From: Metarhizium brunneum
Taxonomy: Eukaryota; Ascomycota; Sordariomycetes; Hypocreales; Clavicipitaceae
Length of the DNA stretch: 64,000 nucleotides
Assembly (NCBI RefSeq): GCF_013426205.1
Contig: NC_089427.1
Location: 2,852,001 to 2,916,000, forward strand
Direction: 5' to 3'
The notes under the pieces were generated by a model that was not told the origin of the DNA, did no database searches, and saw only the letters and a program-made list of their open reading frames with translations. Shown here piece by piece: positions 10,948-23,088 of the stretch. The position numbers and the translations under genes are program-made. Every line of letters begins with the position of its first letter. The stretch's first letter is position 1.

Positions 10948-13878
10948 ATGGCTGGGGGCAGAGACTACGACTACGATGGGTACAACCCGAAGAGGAGAAG
11001 ATTGGACTCGTCGCGACCGCAACACAAGCTTCAAGATGGGTCGCGTGGCTCAACACCCCGGGCTCAATCTAGCTACGCTGCTACCCCGACAAGAGAGTCT
11101 GAGAATCAGGGGCCAGACGAAGACGATATGCTAGCACTGGACCGAGATTGGTACGGAGGCGATGAGTTGGGAGGACATGCTTTCGGTGACGATACACACA
11201 ACCCTTTCGCATCTTACGAGATTTCCGCCTGGGAAAGCCAACAACAGGAGTCTGCCAAGGCCGAGAAGATGGCGAGTCGGTACGACGCGAGACAAGAACA
11301 GCGTCGCAAAGAAAACGACGCATGGGAAACGAACAGAATGTTGGTCTCGGGTGTCGCTCAGCGACGAGACATGGCATCAGACTTCGACGACGAAGAGGCA
11401 ACCCGAGTACATTTGCTGGTTCACGACCTACGGCCACCGTTTCTTGACGGGCGTACCATCTTTACGAAACAGCTTGAGCCGGTTCCCGCCGTCAGGGACT
11501 ACCAGAGTGACATGGCTGTGTTCAGCAGAAAAGGAAGCAAGGTCGTGAGGGAGGCCCGGCAGCAGAGTGAGCGTCAGAAACAGGCTCAACAAGCGACCTC
11601 GATCGCTGGGACAACCCTGGGCAACATCATGGGCGCAAAAGACAACGACGAAGACAGCGCCTTACCTGGACCTGGTGAAGACGGCGCCGAGAAGAGCGAA
11701 TCCAAGGGCAACAAGTTCAGCGCGCACATCAATAGATCCAAAGGTGCCAGCGACTTTAGCAGGAGCAAAACGCTTCAAGAACAACGACAGTATCTGCCGG
11801 CATTTGCGGTTCGCGAAGAACTTTTAAGAGTTATCAGAGAAAATCAAGTTACCATTGTTATTGGCGAGACGGGTTCGGGGAAAACCACACAGCTAACACA
11901 ATTTCTGTACGAGGATGGATACGGGCAGACCGGCATGATCGGCTGTACGCAGCCTCGACGTGTTGCTGCCATGAGTGTAGCGAAACGTGTTGCCGAAGAA
12001 ATGGAAGTCGAGCTAGGTACAACCTGTGGCTATGCCATTCGATTTGAAGATCACACAAGCAAAGAGACTGTTATTAAATATCTGACGGAAGGCATCTTGC
12101 TCAGAGAATCTCTCAATGAGCCTGATTTGGACAGATACTCGTGTATCATCATGGATGAAGCGCACGAGCGTGCATTAAACACTGATATCCTACTGGGACT
12201 ATTCAAGAAGATTCTTCAACGGCGACGGGACCTCAAGCTCATTGTGACCTCGGCGACGATGAATGCGAAACGATTCTCGGACTTCTTTGGAGGTGCACCA
12301 GAGTTCACAATTCCTGGACGAACTTTCCCAGTTGATGTCATGTTTCATCGATCGCCAGTTGAGGATTATGTGGACCAGGCAGTCCAGCAAGTCTTGGCCA
12401 TTCATGTTTCCATGGATCCAGGTGACATTCTGGTGTTCATGACTGGACAGGAAGACATTGAAATCACCTGCGAACTGGTACAGAAGCGGTTGGATGCGTT
12501 GAATGATGCGCCAAAGTTGAGCATTCTTCCCATTTACAGCCAAATGCCGGCAGACTTGCAAGCAAAGATTTTCGACCGAGCTCCGCCAGGGGTACGAAAA
12601 TGCATCGTGGCGACAAATATTGCAGAAACCAGTTTAACAGTCGACGGTATCAAATACGTGGTTGACGCAGGTTATTCAAAAATGAAGGTGTACAACCCCA
12701 AGATGGGCATGGATACGCTTCAAATCACGCCAATCTCTCAAGCCAATGCTTCGCAACGTTCTGGCCGTGCCGGCCGAACGGGGCCTGGAAAAGCCTTTCG
12801 TCTCTACACAGAAAAGGCTTTCAAGGAGGAGCTATACCTGCAAACGATTCCAGAGGTCCAGCGTACAAATCTCTCGAATACGGTTCTAATGCTTAAGTCC
12901 CTGGGGGTGAAGGACCTGCTCGACTTTGACTTCATGGACCCGCCGCCGCAGGACACCATTTCCACGTCCATGTTCGATCTCTGGGCGCTGGGCGCGTTGG
13001 ACAATCTCGGGGAGCTCACTGAATTAGGGCGCAAGATGAGCGCCTTTCCCATGGACCCGTCCTTGGCCAAGCTTCTGATTACGGCCGAGCAGTATGGCTG
13101 CAGCGAGGAAATGATTACGATTGTGTCCATGCTCTCGGTCCCCAACGTGTTCTACAGACCAAAGGAGCGCCAAGACGAGGCGGATGCTCAACGAGAGAAG
13201 TTCTGGGTGCACGAATCAGACCACCTGACGTATCTCCAAGTGTACCAAGCCTGGAAAGCTCACGGCTTCTCAGACGGCTGGTGCATCAAACACTTCCTGC
13301 ACTCGAAATCACTGCGTCGCGCCAAAGAAGTGCGTGAGCAAATCGTGGACATTATCAAGGCTCAGGGAATGGAGATGAACAGCTGCGGCATGGACTGGGA
13401 CATTATCCGAAAATGCATCTGTTCGGGCTACTATCACCAGGCGGCAAAGTACAAGGGTTCGGGCGAATACATCAATCTGCGGACCAACTTGGCCGTTCAG
13501 CTCCATCCAACGAGCGCTCTCTACGCCGGCCACCCGCCGGATTACGTAGTTTACCACGAACTCATCCTCACGTCCAAAGTCTACGTCTCTACCGTCACGG
13601 CGGTGGACCCTCACTGGCTCGCCGATCTCGGTGGCGTGTTCTACTCGGTCAAGGAGAAGGGATACTCGATCCGAAACAAGCGCATCACCGAGACTGAGTT
13701 CAACCGCAAGATGGAAATCGAGGCAAAAATGGCAGAGGACAAGCGTAGAGACGAAGAGCGCAAGCAAGCCGAGGAAGAGAAGGCGACTAAAAAGAAGGCC
13801 CCTGCTGACACCAAGAAGATTGTCACGCAGGGCGCGGTCAAGAAGCCTGTCATTAGAAGAAGGGGCCGAGGTTTCTGA
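10948..13878 (+). CDS. PRP16: Prp16-type DEAH-box pre-mRNA splicing ATPase
   Basis: ATP-dependent RNA helicase that remodels the spliceosome for the second catalytic step (DHX38 in animals). Single exon, 976 residues. Motif I GETGSGKT is at about 306-313, DEAH at 403-406, SAT at 435-437 and QRSGRAGR at 603-610. The winged-helix, ratchet and OB-fold regions follow, with a charged Lys/Arg/Glu C-terminal tail ending RRRGRGF. The N-terminal 280 residues contain the Prp16-specific segment ([15 protein letters not shown]) that separates it from Prp2, Prp22 and Prp43. The frame continues upstream to a TTG at 10876, but the first ATG (AAGATGG, good context, [12 protein letters not shown]) is at 10948 and was chosen. 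An intronless helicase is unremarkable in fungi. It converges with the acylphosphatase gene 136 bp downstream. Confidence 0.96.
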   Translation: MAGGRDYDYDGYNPKRRRLDSSRPQHKLQDGSRGSTPRAQSSYAATPTRESENQGPDEDDMLALDRDWYGGDELGGHAFGDDTHNPFASYEISAWESQQQESAKAEKMASRYDARQEQRRKENDAWETNRMLVSGVAQRRDMASDFDDEEATRVHLLVHDLRPPFLDGRTIFTKQLEPVPAVRDYQSDMAVFSRKGSKVVREARQQSERQKQAQQATSIAGTTLGNIMGAKDNDEDSALPGPGEDGAEKSESKGNKFSAHINRSKGASDFSRSKTLQEQRQYLPAFAVREELLRVIRENQVTIVIGETGSGKTTQLTQFLYEDGYGQTGMIGCTQPRRVAAMSVAKRVAEEMEVELGTTCGYAIRFEDHTSKETVIKYLTEGILLRESLNEPDLDRYSCIIMDEAHERALNTDILLGLFKKILQRRRDLKLIVTSATMNAKRFSDFFGGAPEFTIPGRTFPVDVMFHRSPVEDYVDQAVQQVLAIHVSMDPGDILVFMTGQEDIEITCELVQKRLDALNDAPKLSILPIYSQMPADLQAKIFDRAPPGVRKCIVATNIAETSLTVDGIKYVVDAGYSKMKVYNPKMGMDTLQITPISQANASQRSGRAGRTGPGKAFRLYTEKAFKEELYLQTIPEVQRTNLSNTVLMLKSLGVKDLLDFDFMDPPPQDTISTSMFDLWALGALDNLGELTELGRKMSAFPMDPSLAKLLITAEQYGCSEEMITIVSMLSVPNVFYRPKERQDEADAQREKFWVHESDHLTYLQVYQAWKAHGFSDGWCIKHFLHSKSLRRAKEVREQIVDIIKAQGMEMNSCGMDWDIIRKCICSGYYHQAAKYKGSGEYINLRTNLAVQLHPTSALYAGHPPDYVVYHELILTSKVYVSTVTAVDPHWLADLGGVFYSVKEKGYSIRNKRITETEFNRKMEIEAKMAEDKRRDEERKQAEEEKATKKKAPADTKKIVTQGAVKKPVIRRRGRGF

Positions 13879-14014
13879 AAGCACAAGTTGACGTATTTTT
13901 GTATTTATTCTGATTACTAACTATAGGTGGGTGCATGGTTGATACAAAGCGATGGCGATCCTTGGATAAATAAACATGATACCAAACACACATATACACA
14001 GGCGACTGCCAATA

Positions 14015-14584
14015 TTAATGGCGTATAGAGAAGCTCGCCTCCCCTTCAATGACATCGCGATCCTCCCGTGTGAGCTGTACAACCTTGGCATGCCGCGGTC
14101 CCTGATCGACATCCTTAAGGAATTTGGAAAGAGTGTCTTCGTCGCCCTGCGCTTCTCCTTCTACCTGTATTGTAGGGTTTCTATTCAGCAACGACTCTCG
14201 AGGCTCATGACGGTAGCGGGCAAGGGGCGCAACGGTGGTGACGAACCTTGTTGTCTGCCGTGTTTCTGCACCAGCCTGTGATTCCATACTCCTCGGCTCT
14301 CTTTCTCGCAAAATACCTGTACTCGGGAGGTCATTACCCTGGTGGTGCTTTCCGCCCCTTTCCCTTCCTACCGGTCCAAGGACAGTTACCTGAATCCGAC
14401 GCCTTGTCGTGCGAACCGTCAGCAAGAGCCCCCAGACCCTTGAACTCTAAACTTGGCTGTGAGGAGTCAAGTCTGACGTACCTTGCACGACGCCGCCGTG
14501 TGCGACGAAAAAGACCTGCGGCGCTCGGGGGTTAGTTTGAGCATGTGGGGCGTATTTTGCATTGCCGCCTACTCTTTTAGCCAT
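14015..14584 (-). CDS. Acylphosphatase, four exons including a 13-nt micro-exon
   Basis: Small cytosolic enzyme hydrolysing the carboxyl-phosphate bond of acyl phosphates. Reconstructed exons: 14584-14482, 14402-14390 (13 nt), 14316-14247 and 14164-14015, giving 111 residues. Phase is consistent throughout (1, 2, 0). The spliced protein has the full signature: VFFVAHGGVVQGVGFR, catalytic Arg39 and substrate-binding Asn57 in GITGWCRN, then VEGEAQG and a typical C-terminal strand. The micro-exon encodes GVGF and two bases of the catalytic Arg codon, so skipping it would destroy the enzyme. Donors are GTACGT, GTAACT and GTTCGT. The N-terminus is about 20 residues longer than classical acylphosphatases. 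Family call firm; exon borders supported by motif continuity only. Confidence 0.9.
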
Positions 14585-15063
14585 CTGTACTCTGGTGTGA
14601 TGGATGATGATGTGTCGCGAGTCGACGAGTGTAGAGGGGCGTTTCCAAGTCGAGCTTGCATCTCAGCGCAGCTTGAGAGACGATGACGGCGAGACTGGTG
14701 GAGCCGCCATGTGCTGCCGAATTTCAAGCACCTAGGTTGAAAGATGCTTCCATGGGCCTTGCGCCGACTAAAACAGAACAACGAGTCGCCCGGCAAGCGT
14801 AATTGTCCCTCTTTTACGTGTAAAAACTTTCCTCTCGTCACACACGTGCAATACGTAGCCATCAGAGTGCCCATGTCCTGCACCCGGTTTCGTGTCCCGC
14901 CAAATGACGTCCCTCCCCGTTCCACAAGCCTTATCGATATCGGCACGACCCGCCGACCGATCAACCTCAAAAACGAACCCATCCTCCAACCACCCACCCG
15001 CGACGACCTCACCATCCTCACCATCCTCACCCTGCGCCCATCCCCCACGACAGCTTCCTCACC
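14585..15063. promoter_or_regulatory. Divergent promoter, acylphosphatase and Tls1-like gene
   Basis: 479 bp separate the two start codons. The plus-strand half is C-rich close to the Tls1-like start (CACCATCCTCACC-type pyrimidine DNA at about 14980-15060), typical of a fungal 5' leader. Open frames crossing this region are not credible genes. Confidence 0.5.
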
Positions 15064-16214
15064 ATGGAGCCGTCCCAAGAGCCCGCCACAGCCATAGTAT
15101 TCCGGCCCTCCAAGAAGCGCAAAGCCTACCGCCAGCGCGCCGGCGACTCCCCGCCACCAGCAACAACCCCCAAAGACACCCCAACCCGCGAACAACCAAG
15201 CAGCCAAGAGGAACAAGACAACGGCGCAGAATCCGCCGTCACAGCCGCCATGCGCGTCCGCAACGCCCGGAGAGCCCGCCTCCGCGGCGTAGGATTCAGC
15301 TCCGACGACCACGACGCGCCCGCTCCCCACGCCCCGACAGACCATCAAGACAGGGCCCCCCCGAAAGGAATCCCAGACCGCTTCACCCACCAGACAGGTC
15401 TCGTCGCGACCCTCAACGACAGACACATGTATGTCGCGGCAATCCCCAGCGCGCGCCCCAGCAGCAGCAGCAGGGGCGCGGCACCCGCAGAAGCTAATCA
15501 TTCAGGAACGAATACATAGAATCCCGCCTGTCCACCCACGCCCCGGGGCCCTCGCCCGCGCCCCCGGAAGAAGAAGCAGCACCCGCGAGACCGCCCGCCG
15601 GCGCCGGGCCCGGCCACCGCACGCACGACCAGCCCACCAAGCACGGTAAGCTCCTCGAGGTGGACGTGCCGGCGGACAACAACGCGCGCCGCGACGCCCG
15701 CAAGCGCCCCCCCGACACCACGGAGCCCGCGCGCCCCAAGCGCGGGCGCAACCGCCGCGGCAGCGACGACGTGAAGCGGGATCAGCTCGTCGACGCGTTT
15801 CTCCACGAGAATAAACGTACGTCTTGCCCCAACTTGCCTGGCCCCCTTTTGCAGGGCGTCATCACACAGCAAGTACACGGGATAGGAAACGAGCAGTGCT
15901 GACTTTTGCTAGTGGATGTATACGACGTTCCTGTACAGAATAACCCCGTGGCCGGGGGGGATGGTCGTTCCGCCGACGACCGCATGGCGGATGAATTTCG
16001 CCAGCGGTACATAGAAGAGGTGGCCGCACGGCGGCTGAAGAGGCGCCCGGCCCCGACGGCCAAGCAGCAGCAACAGCAGCAGCAGCAGCAAGCCGACGTG
16101 CTCAGGGGTCCAAAGTTGGGGGGCAGTCGGAATGTGAGGGCGGCTGCGAGGGATGTATTGCTTAAGCAGAAGCAGGAGAAAGAGAGACAAGAGAGGACTG
16201 GGAGGCGGCCATGA
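15064..16214 (+). CDS. tls1: HCA59/Tls1 (C9orf78) family protein
   Basis: Member of the hepatocellular carcinoma-associated antigen 59 family. Fission yeast Tls1 and human C9orf78 bind the spliceosome (Brr2), and Tls1 affects splicing of telomere-factor transcripts. Exons 15064-15428, 15506-15816 and 15913-16214 give 325 residues. Conserved pieces appear in order: VFRPSKKRKAYRQR near the N-terminus, RNARRARLRGVGF, RFTHQTGLV, then across intron 1 HMNEYIESRL, SDDVKRDQLVDAFLHENK, across intron 2 LDVYDVP, and DVLRGPKLGGSRNVRAA near the C-terminus. Introns of 77 and 96 nt have GTATGT and GTACGT donors and GCTAAT/GCTGAC branch sites. A glutamine run (16063-16091) precedes the conserved end. It lies close to another splicing gene, PRP16. 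Confidence 0.9.
16063..16092 (+). repeat. In-frame CAG/CAA tract (polyglutamine)
   Basis: Nine or so consecutive Gln codons, mostly CAG with CAA interruptions, in the third exon of the Tls1-like gene. The tract sits between the basic helix and the conserved C-terminal block and is likely to vary in length between strains. Confidence 0.8.
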
Positions 16215-16962
16215 GCCTGTCACGGTTCACAGTCTGATGAGGTTTGGATACATGTATATCCCACCCGCCCGCGGCACAAGAGTTGACACAGTTTGCCATT
16301 GGTACAGGTGGATTTGCAATGCAAACATTGGCGACTCAATCAAAACCTACGTTGAACCATCTTCTCACATGCAAAAGTGGTTTATACCAAGGAGACGTGT
16401 ATTCAAGTACGATAGAACCTAGCATAAAGGATCGGGGCATCTTCTTAGCATTAACAGTAAAACCATGCCCATGACCTTGCAATGAGCCAACAAATATCAT
16501 CAGATATCAAACAAAGAAGCCACCCAACCGGTATCCGATATCCAACGGTCCGTTTTATCCCATAGCTGAACGCCGACATCCGTTGTAACAAAAACTTACG
16601 GGGTAAAAAAAGAAAAAAAGAAGTCCTTTGAAACAACGCACCGGCGGTTGTATCGAAAGATGCCATGAAGCCTGGCCAACAACTTTGCGATAGCTGACAA
16701 GCCAAATGCGTTCAAAAGAAGCCGAGGAACCCAGGATAAAAAGAAATGAATGATAAACTCCCGGGAGGAGCAATCAATGTTGAAAGGAAAAACCTGTATG
16801 GTAGTTATGATCCCCCAATTATACGCCGAGGCATCAGTGCAAACATTTGGCCCATCTTCATCTTCAATTTTAAGGCGCACGTGAGATAGAGAGGACGGGT
16901 AAAACAACAACAACAACAAAATAATCAGAGTCATAAAAGGGTTTTAACCGTCACAGAGTCAT
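16215..16962. other. Convergent intergenic region
   Basis: About 750 bp between the stops of the Tls1-like gene and the zinc-binding protein gene, likely the two 3' UTRs. It is AT-richer than the coding flanks, with A-rich runs near 16600 and 16910. No gene seen. Confidence 0.6.
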
Positions 16963-18701
16963 TCATCTGATGTCGAGCTGGAAAGGCTTGAACCGGCCGC
17001 CGATGGTAGCACAGCGTGGGCACTTCCTCCGAGCTCCAAGTTCTGCCATAAGCACCTCAACACATGCCGAACATAGGCCGCAAATGCATTCGGTACAGGC
17101 GTAGGAGCTCTTAAGCAGCGAAGCATTTTGGCAAGCTGCACAGTAAATCTGCGTGTTCTGCGACGATGAGTAGCTGGGCGAGGAATCGTTCAGACCACGG
17201 GATCCGATGTGGAAATTCTCGCCGCTCTCGCCACTCTCGACGGACGGAAAGGGATCAATACTGTCTTGATTGTACGAGGGTGGTGTCAAAGCTTGCTGTA
17301 ACGGGGATGCTTGGTAGCTCCCAGGTTGAAATTGGTGAGAGAATGGTGGCAAGGACGCTCGATGAATTGATACTGGAGACTGCGGTACCTGCGATAGTGT
17401 TAGTGGCTTCGCCAGTCCCTGTAAGTATTTGCCGTTGCCAGGCTTACCGGAGTGCGATCATCCAAGTCGCCGGCAGCAGATGCAGCTTGGTCCGCAGCGT
17501 CGATCAAATCCTCCCATCGTTTACCAAAATCCGCCGATGGCTCTGCTGACAAGGCTTTGCGGTCGTTGGCAGGTCTGAATCGATCTTCGTTTTGGAAGCG
17601 CCGAATCCAATCAGCAGCAGATCCGCGCGAGCTCTTCTTTTTGTGGTTGGATTCGCGTCCACGCTTCGTTATGGATTGCTTTCGTGGACGGTTGGGACCT
17701 AATGGCCTCTGAAGGGGAGGGAGGGTGGAAGATCGGCCTGGAGGCGAATTGGCAAGCAGTGACGGAAGGATTTCGCGCTGTCGATTTACATTTGACGAAT
17801 AAGGATCGCTTGTAATGTCGTTATTGGACAAATGCAGCGGGGGCAATTCAATTGATGTCCGGGGAATGCGGCGACCATCGGAATCTGAATAGTATCCCTA
17901 GTACAGCCAGGCGATAGTGGCCAAAAATGTCAGTCACCCTTATGGAGCCAAGCAATCGTGAGCACCAGAATGACTTACATCCACATCCACATCTTTCTCC
18001 GACTTGACGCCATGGAGCTCTGCTAGAGCTGCTGCGGCATTTGCAGCCCCAAGCCTTGAGCCACCGCCGCTCATGGTATATTCATCACTGTGGCGAGGGG
18101 TACCGGGGTTGCTGGAGCCATCGCGGTAGTAATTTCGTCGGTCATGGGCACCTGTGCGGTGGTGGGGATTAGCAACCTGCGGTCTGTCGCTTGTAAAATC
18201 AGGCAAGACAGAAGAGACAAACTCTGCGGGGTTGACGTTGGAGCTTGGTCAGCTCGATGTTCCGAAGGAGGGGAGTTGATCATGAGCAGGAAGCTTTCTT
18301 CTGTGGCAGGAAGCTTAGGAATATAATGCTCCGGGTGAGCGCGGCGAATGTGCTCCTGCATTGAGCGGTACCGTTTCTCCTAAACCAAGACAATACATGT
18401 TAGATGTGGAGAAATACGCAACCCAGAGCCAGAGGGGGGCACGTTTGAAGCTGAGGACGAGACGTTGGACGGAGTGTGCCTCAAAACGATGGCTGCTTGG
18501 CGTAGGTAATGAGGTTCACGGCACCCTCGGGATAGATTGCAACGACGGATCAGGATGGAACCAAGGCAGCGGGGAGTGAGTACTTACGCCAATGCATCGC
18601 TTGCGACAGCTTGAACCATCTTGATTGCGAAGCGGGCAGACAACCTCATTATTGGCGTCTGTGATTGAAAAGGACGATGTCAACGACGTTCGAGGCGGCA
18701 T
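16963..18701 (-). CDS. Conserved fungal protein with C2H2-like and RING-like zinc-binding ends
   Basis: Five exons (18701-18588, 18379-18223, 18151-17979, 17897-17448, 17388-16963) give 439 residues. The N-terminus has a C2H2-like arrangement (Cys22, Cys32, His48, His53) within CPLRNQDGSSC and MQEHIRRAHPEHYIP. The middle is Ser/Pro-rich and basic. The last 61 residues hold nine cysteines (381, 384, 396, 399, 401, 404, 407, 421, 424; YACTECICGLC and CPRC), a RING-like zinc cluster, followed by GGRFKPFQLDIR. Intron 4 has an ACTAAC branch site 12 nt before the acceptor. The start was chosen at MPPRTSLT; an in-frame ATG six codons upstream is possible. A nuclear or ubiquitin-related role is conceivable, but I do not recognise a characterised orthologue. 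Confidence 0.82.
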
Positions 18702-19561
18702 CTTGATTGACCCCACCATGCGCCTGGAGCAGGTTCGCCGTGGGGGAACAAAGAGAGTTGGTGCGAGAGAAGCCAAATAACTAGAGCTCTAAAGTCTGTC
18801 AATTGACAAAATAGAAACTATGCCAAGCTTTGGCATCGCAGGGTTATGAATAGATGATTCGAATCAAAGCTACTGCAGCTACCAATATCAGGCTTGCTGG
18901 GGGAAAATGCGCAGCAGACAGAGGCGGCAGTTTTTTTGGAGAGAGAGTCGACGTCAATGCAGAGCCAAGCCAGCAAGTCTGATGTCGATGAACTGCGTGA
19001 TCGGAGCACTGCAACCGCTTGAAATGGCAACGGAATGAAGTATAATCAGAGATGGGAGATGATAAAAAAAAGTCTGAAAGGAAAAGAACCAATCCTGCGA
19101 AGGTTCAAGGCTCTCGTAGTAAGCTTTTGGTCGGCCAAAGCTGACCCTTCAGCAGCATGCAGCTTGTAAGAGTGGGCGTGAAAGCTGGAACGTGGATCGG
19201 ATGTCTCAAGATAAAGCGAATATCGAAAGCAGGTAAATTGAACGTATGTCGGTGGCAATAGCCAAAGAATAGATGAATTGGCGGACCAAGTAGTATTTCC
19301 TTGGACGGTTGAGCGGTGTTGACAATGAAGTTGAGCTTGAGCCCACGGAGGCTCTGACCAGACAGATGCAGCTTCGGAATGCCGAAATGCAGTTGTGTAA
19401 AGTAACAATATCTGCAAAAGGAATCTTGGCGACTGGACTTTTAAATGTTGAAAAGCAGCCAGGCCCCGGATGAGCGTCAGGTAGTGGTAAACACACTCCC
19501 GGGGTTCGGTAGGTATGATAGTAGGAAATCAGCAGTTACCAGGTGGAAGAAGGTGAAGATG

Positions 19562-19643
19562 GCAGGTCGCAGGTCGCAGGTCGCAGATCACAAGTCCGTA
19601 AGTTGCAGGTTGCAGGTTGCAGGTTGTGGTTGTGGTTGTGGCT
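19562..19643. repeat. 7-bp-unit minisatellite (GCAGGTC / GCAGGTT / GTGGTT)
   Basis: Three GCAGGTC units (19562-19589), a short break, then GTTGCAG units decaying into GTGGTT units up to 19643. The related units suggest replication slippage from one seed. Non-coding. Confidence 0.75.
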
Positions 19644-19885
19644 GCCAGGAAGGTTTGAGGAAGCTCCTCTCGGAGCAAGCAAGTATATGAGCTGCAACAA
19701 CACTAGGCTGGGCTGGGAGGGCACCGGGGTCTGGCGAGAAGGGCGAGTAAGGAACTTTTAGAATATAATGAAGGGCAATTTGAGAGCAAGACGACATGGA
19801 GCTTGTGAGGGGAGGGGAGGAGAGCAACAAGCTGGGAGTAGCAGCTGAGAGCAAGCAGGTGGGGACGCTGATGAAGTCGACGTGC

Positions 19886-19924
19886 GATGGGCAATGGGCA
19901 ATGGGCGATGGGCGATGGGCGATG
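19886..19924. repeat. 7-bp tandem repeat RATGGGC, about five units
   Basis: Units run GATGGGC, AATGGGC, AATGGGC, GATGGGC, GATGGGC, then GATG. It lies 240 bp from the other 7-bp-period tract in the same spacer. Non-coding. Confidence 0.8.
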
Positions 19925-21475
19925 AAGGAACTGCCCTGGCCCTCGGTCCCTGCCTGGAGGGGTGGTGGGCGATCTACTTCAGATGTGTCAATGGCAAATG
20001 CGATGGCTCCGCGCGCAGGCGAACTTTAGAAGATGGAGGTCGAAGCAGCGAGGGCCGGTCGAGGTGCCAAGTGGGAGCATTCAACATGGATCGAGGTGGG
20101 CGAGCTAGTCGTAGTGGCCGAGCTGCGAATGTCGACTGTCGTCCGCCGTCCGTCGACCTTCAAATGTCAACTTGTACTCCGTCAATAGCTTGGCCTGCTT
20201 GCACAGCTGCGGCCAGCCCGGCCCTGCGCTCTCGTCTCAGCGCCCCAGTGGCCAGCGTCCCGGCGTCTCAGCGTGAGGCTTGGGCCCGTCTGGTCGTCAA
20301 AGACCAGCGTCAGAGACCAGCCGGTGCCGACTGACCTTCTGACAAGTAGCGCCCCAATTAACGCGTGTAGTTCCGAGTTAGTGGGCAAAGCGCTGGAGGC
20401 TCGAGGTTTTCTCTCCAGATGTTACCAGACCGACTCCTTCGTTTGGCCCTCACCCCCCCGTTATGCTCGAGTAATGAAGGGGAGCTCCCGACGGCCAGCT
20501 GCGTCCATGTCTTCGATGCAGCCAGCTGCCCTCTTCAGGGTCAAGGAGGGAGACGGAGGGTCCAGATCCAAGCTGGGGACAGGAGGGTAGGTGTTGGGCT
20601 CATGTGGCCAATAGGAAGCTCCTTGATACCAAAGACCAGTAAAATGACCTGGTGCGTGGGCAGCAGGATGGGGTTGCGTGAGCTTTGCGAGCTTCACCCG
20701 GCCCGTCAGCCCAGAATCCGCCACAAGCTCATCTTCTCGCTGCCTTTGCCCTTGCGCGGAACCCGCTGGTGCAATCAATTCAAGACAAGACGGACAGGAC
20801 GCTCTGATGAACCTTGTGGACGGTCAAGGCGTCCAGGAGGCGTCTGGCGCAAACACTTGAAGCGCCCTGAACACCAATGCTGGCAAATCGCAAACGTCTG
20901 CTCCGAGTGTACGTACAAATGGTGCAGCCCTCCTCCGTTCTGCTATTCATCAGCGCTACAATACGTACATATGTACGTCTAGAATTCCATCTAGTATTCC
21001 GTGCTCCGTACACTCGGACTGACTCGGACATGCTGATGGTGGCGGGTCCTGACGTCGAATTCCACGCCTAGTCCATTTGGAGCCGCCGAAAGCCATCAAA
21101 AGAATAAGTTTTGGTCCCTACCCATTATTCTCGAGTCCATGTTAGCCTCCCAGGCCGTTGGCCGCGCTGTCTTCCGCCTTCAACATCCTCGGCCACAAGT
21201 GGCTGCTGAGCGCATGGGTGAAGAAAATGGAGGGTTAGCAAGCATGAATAAATACCCCAGTTTGCCGAGCTCTCGATGGAGCTTGCCCTAGCTTCCTCTT
21301 CAAGAGCTGACGATCAGCTCCCCCAAGCTCCTTACCAGCTTCAGCGTCTACGGGTCCGTCGCACTGCTCCATCCCCAAGATGCATGTGGGCGGCAAATGA
21401 CGGGCAGCAGTACATCATGTACCCTGTCAGTTCAGATTCTACGTCACAGGACGTTTAGACAAGCAGTACTACTAG

Positions 21476-23088
21476 TACTCCGTACTAATGCTGGAGCTGC
21501 GACTTTGTGGTGGCGACAATTGGTGGACCTGCGTGGGGCAAGGGCAGTTGAGAAAATATTGCATGTACGGAGTACGTAGAGCTCGGAGTTGTCCTGTGAT
21601 GTGATGTGTACATATGTACATCTGGCAGCGTAAAGCATCTCGAGATTCAGTAGCGGAGTGAGAGAACCGAGGGCGGCAAAGAAGCCAACGGTTCAAGAGA
21701 ATCGGCCAGCACGCGGTCAGACTTGTCGGGTCATGTTCTGTATCGTACTCGCGCACACTGCGCATGGTCTATTCACTGGCGGCTTTCATTGGGACCGCCA
21801 TCTGAAGCGCGACGGCGCAGTTGATGCCAGCATTGACAACCTTTGTCAAAGAACCCGCAGTAGAGCGAATCCTCTGGTTCTCCGGTTGCTCCCAACCGCC
21901 CCTGCCAACCTTCACCATAGAAGTGTTCATGTGGACAAAGTCGACCCTGGTCAACTTCGAGAGGACCCTTTGCTGTCATGCAGAGACCGGAGACTTAGAT
22001 GTGGTCCCAACGAATGATGGGCGAGCAGAGCCAAAGGAGCAGCTCTACTTCTCGTCTCTGGTGCCATGGTAAGCGGATACGGAGCCAAGCAGCTTCCGGT
22101 AATCGAGGACCACCATGGCATGGCATGCCTTTTTGGGCTTAAAGCAGGTCATCAACCGGCGGGTCCGACCAGACAGAATCGACAGCCAAAGGTCAAGGAG
22201 ACCAACTTTTAACGGCTAAAGTACTTCCGGCTGGCTGGCGGTTGGTGCACAAGGGCAAGTCGATAGCCATCGGTTCCCTGGCTCGTCAGGCGTCGGTTTG
22301 GGCAGATTTCTCGAGTATTAAAGCTTCGCAGGCTGATGTATTTACGGTGACTGTTATCGGTGCTGACATCGCGTCGTACTTCTTGCCTGTTCTTCTCAGT
22401 CAGTGTTTCACCGCGACACAATGGCAATTACCCTCTACTTCTACGGAGTACCCCTGGATCATTATGAAGGAGGGATGGCTTGTCTCGAGTTCAACCCAAT
22501 CGCTGCGGCGTTCCAGGGCGTCGGGATGGATGATGGATGGATGGGGTGGTGCAAGGGGCTGGGCTGGATGGATTGGGTTGAAGCTGCCAAGTTCAACTCG
22601 AGAGCTCAACGTTGCCAGTCACACTGTCCTGCAGTCGACCGCTGACATCACTTTTTCATCAATCGATAATACATCTAAGTAGTGCCTATATAGGTACCGC
22701 CAGACCTATGAGGCTATGCGGCTTGAGGCACCCAGTGGACCTCCCAGGGCCTTCAGTGCCTGCCAACATTGAACCATTCATGTTTTCTACTTAAAGTAGG
22801 CATGCTATCATTGATGTCTCCAGACGCCCATCGCTATTCTCACCGTGCTGTCGCATTCAATAACATTGAATTCGGAAGCATGGGCACAAGCTGCTGCTCT
22901 TTACGACGTCTGGAGGAGACCTGGGTCCAGTATAAAGTTGTTCCCTAAACTCAAGATGCTTTGGGTATGTTTCGGTGCTTGTCACCGCCGCCATTAATGA
23001 TTTGTCCTCGTCAGCCAGAGGCAGTAAGTTACCTAACTTGGTTGTGAACCAAGCACCCTCGGTTGGTCTCTCTGCCAAGTACGGAGTA
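21476..23088. repeat. Cluster of four TACTCCGTA/TACGGAGTA 9-mers
   Basis: Exact copies at 21476-21484, 21566-21574, 22442-22450 and 23080-23088; near copies at about 20175 and 21008. The first two face each other about 80 bp apart. Same family as the other clusters. Confidence 0.75.

Noticed and set aside
14569..15501. 310-codon minus-strand frame across the acylphosphatase and Tls1-like starts
   Set aside because: Antisense to well-supported exons; Gly/Arg/Val-rich shadow of GC-rich DNA.
21821..22072. 83-codon plus-strand frame and its antisense partner
   Set aside because: Some protein-like character but no recognisable motif, start context or splice partner; kept only as a possible relic.
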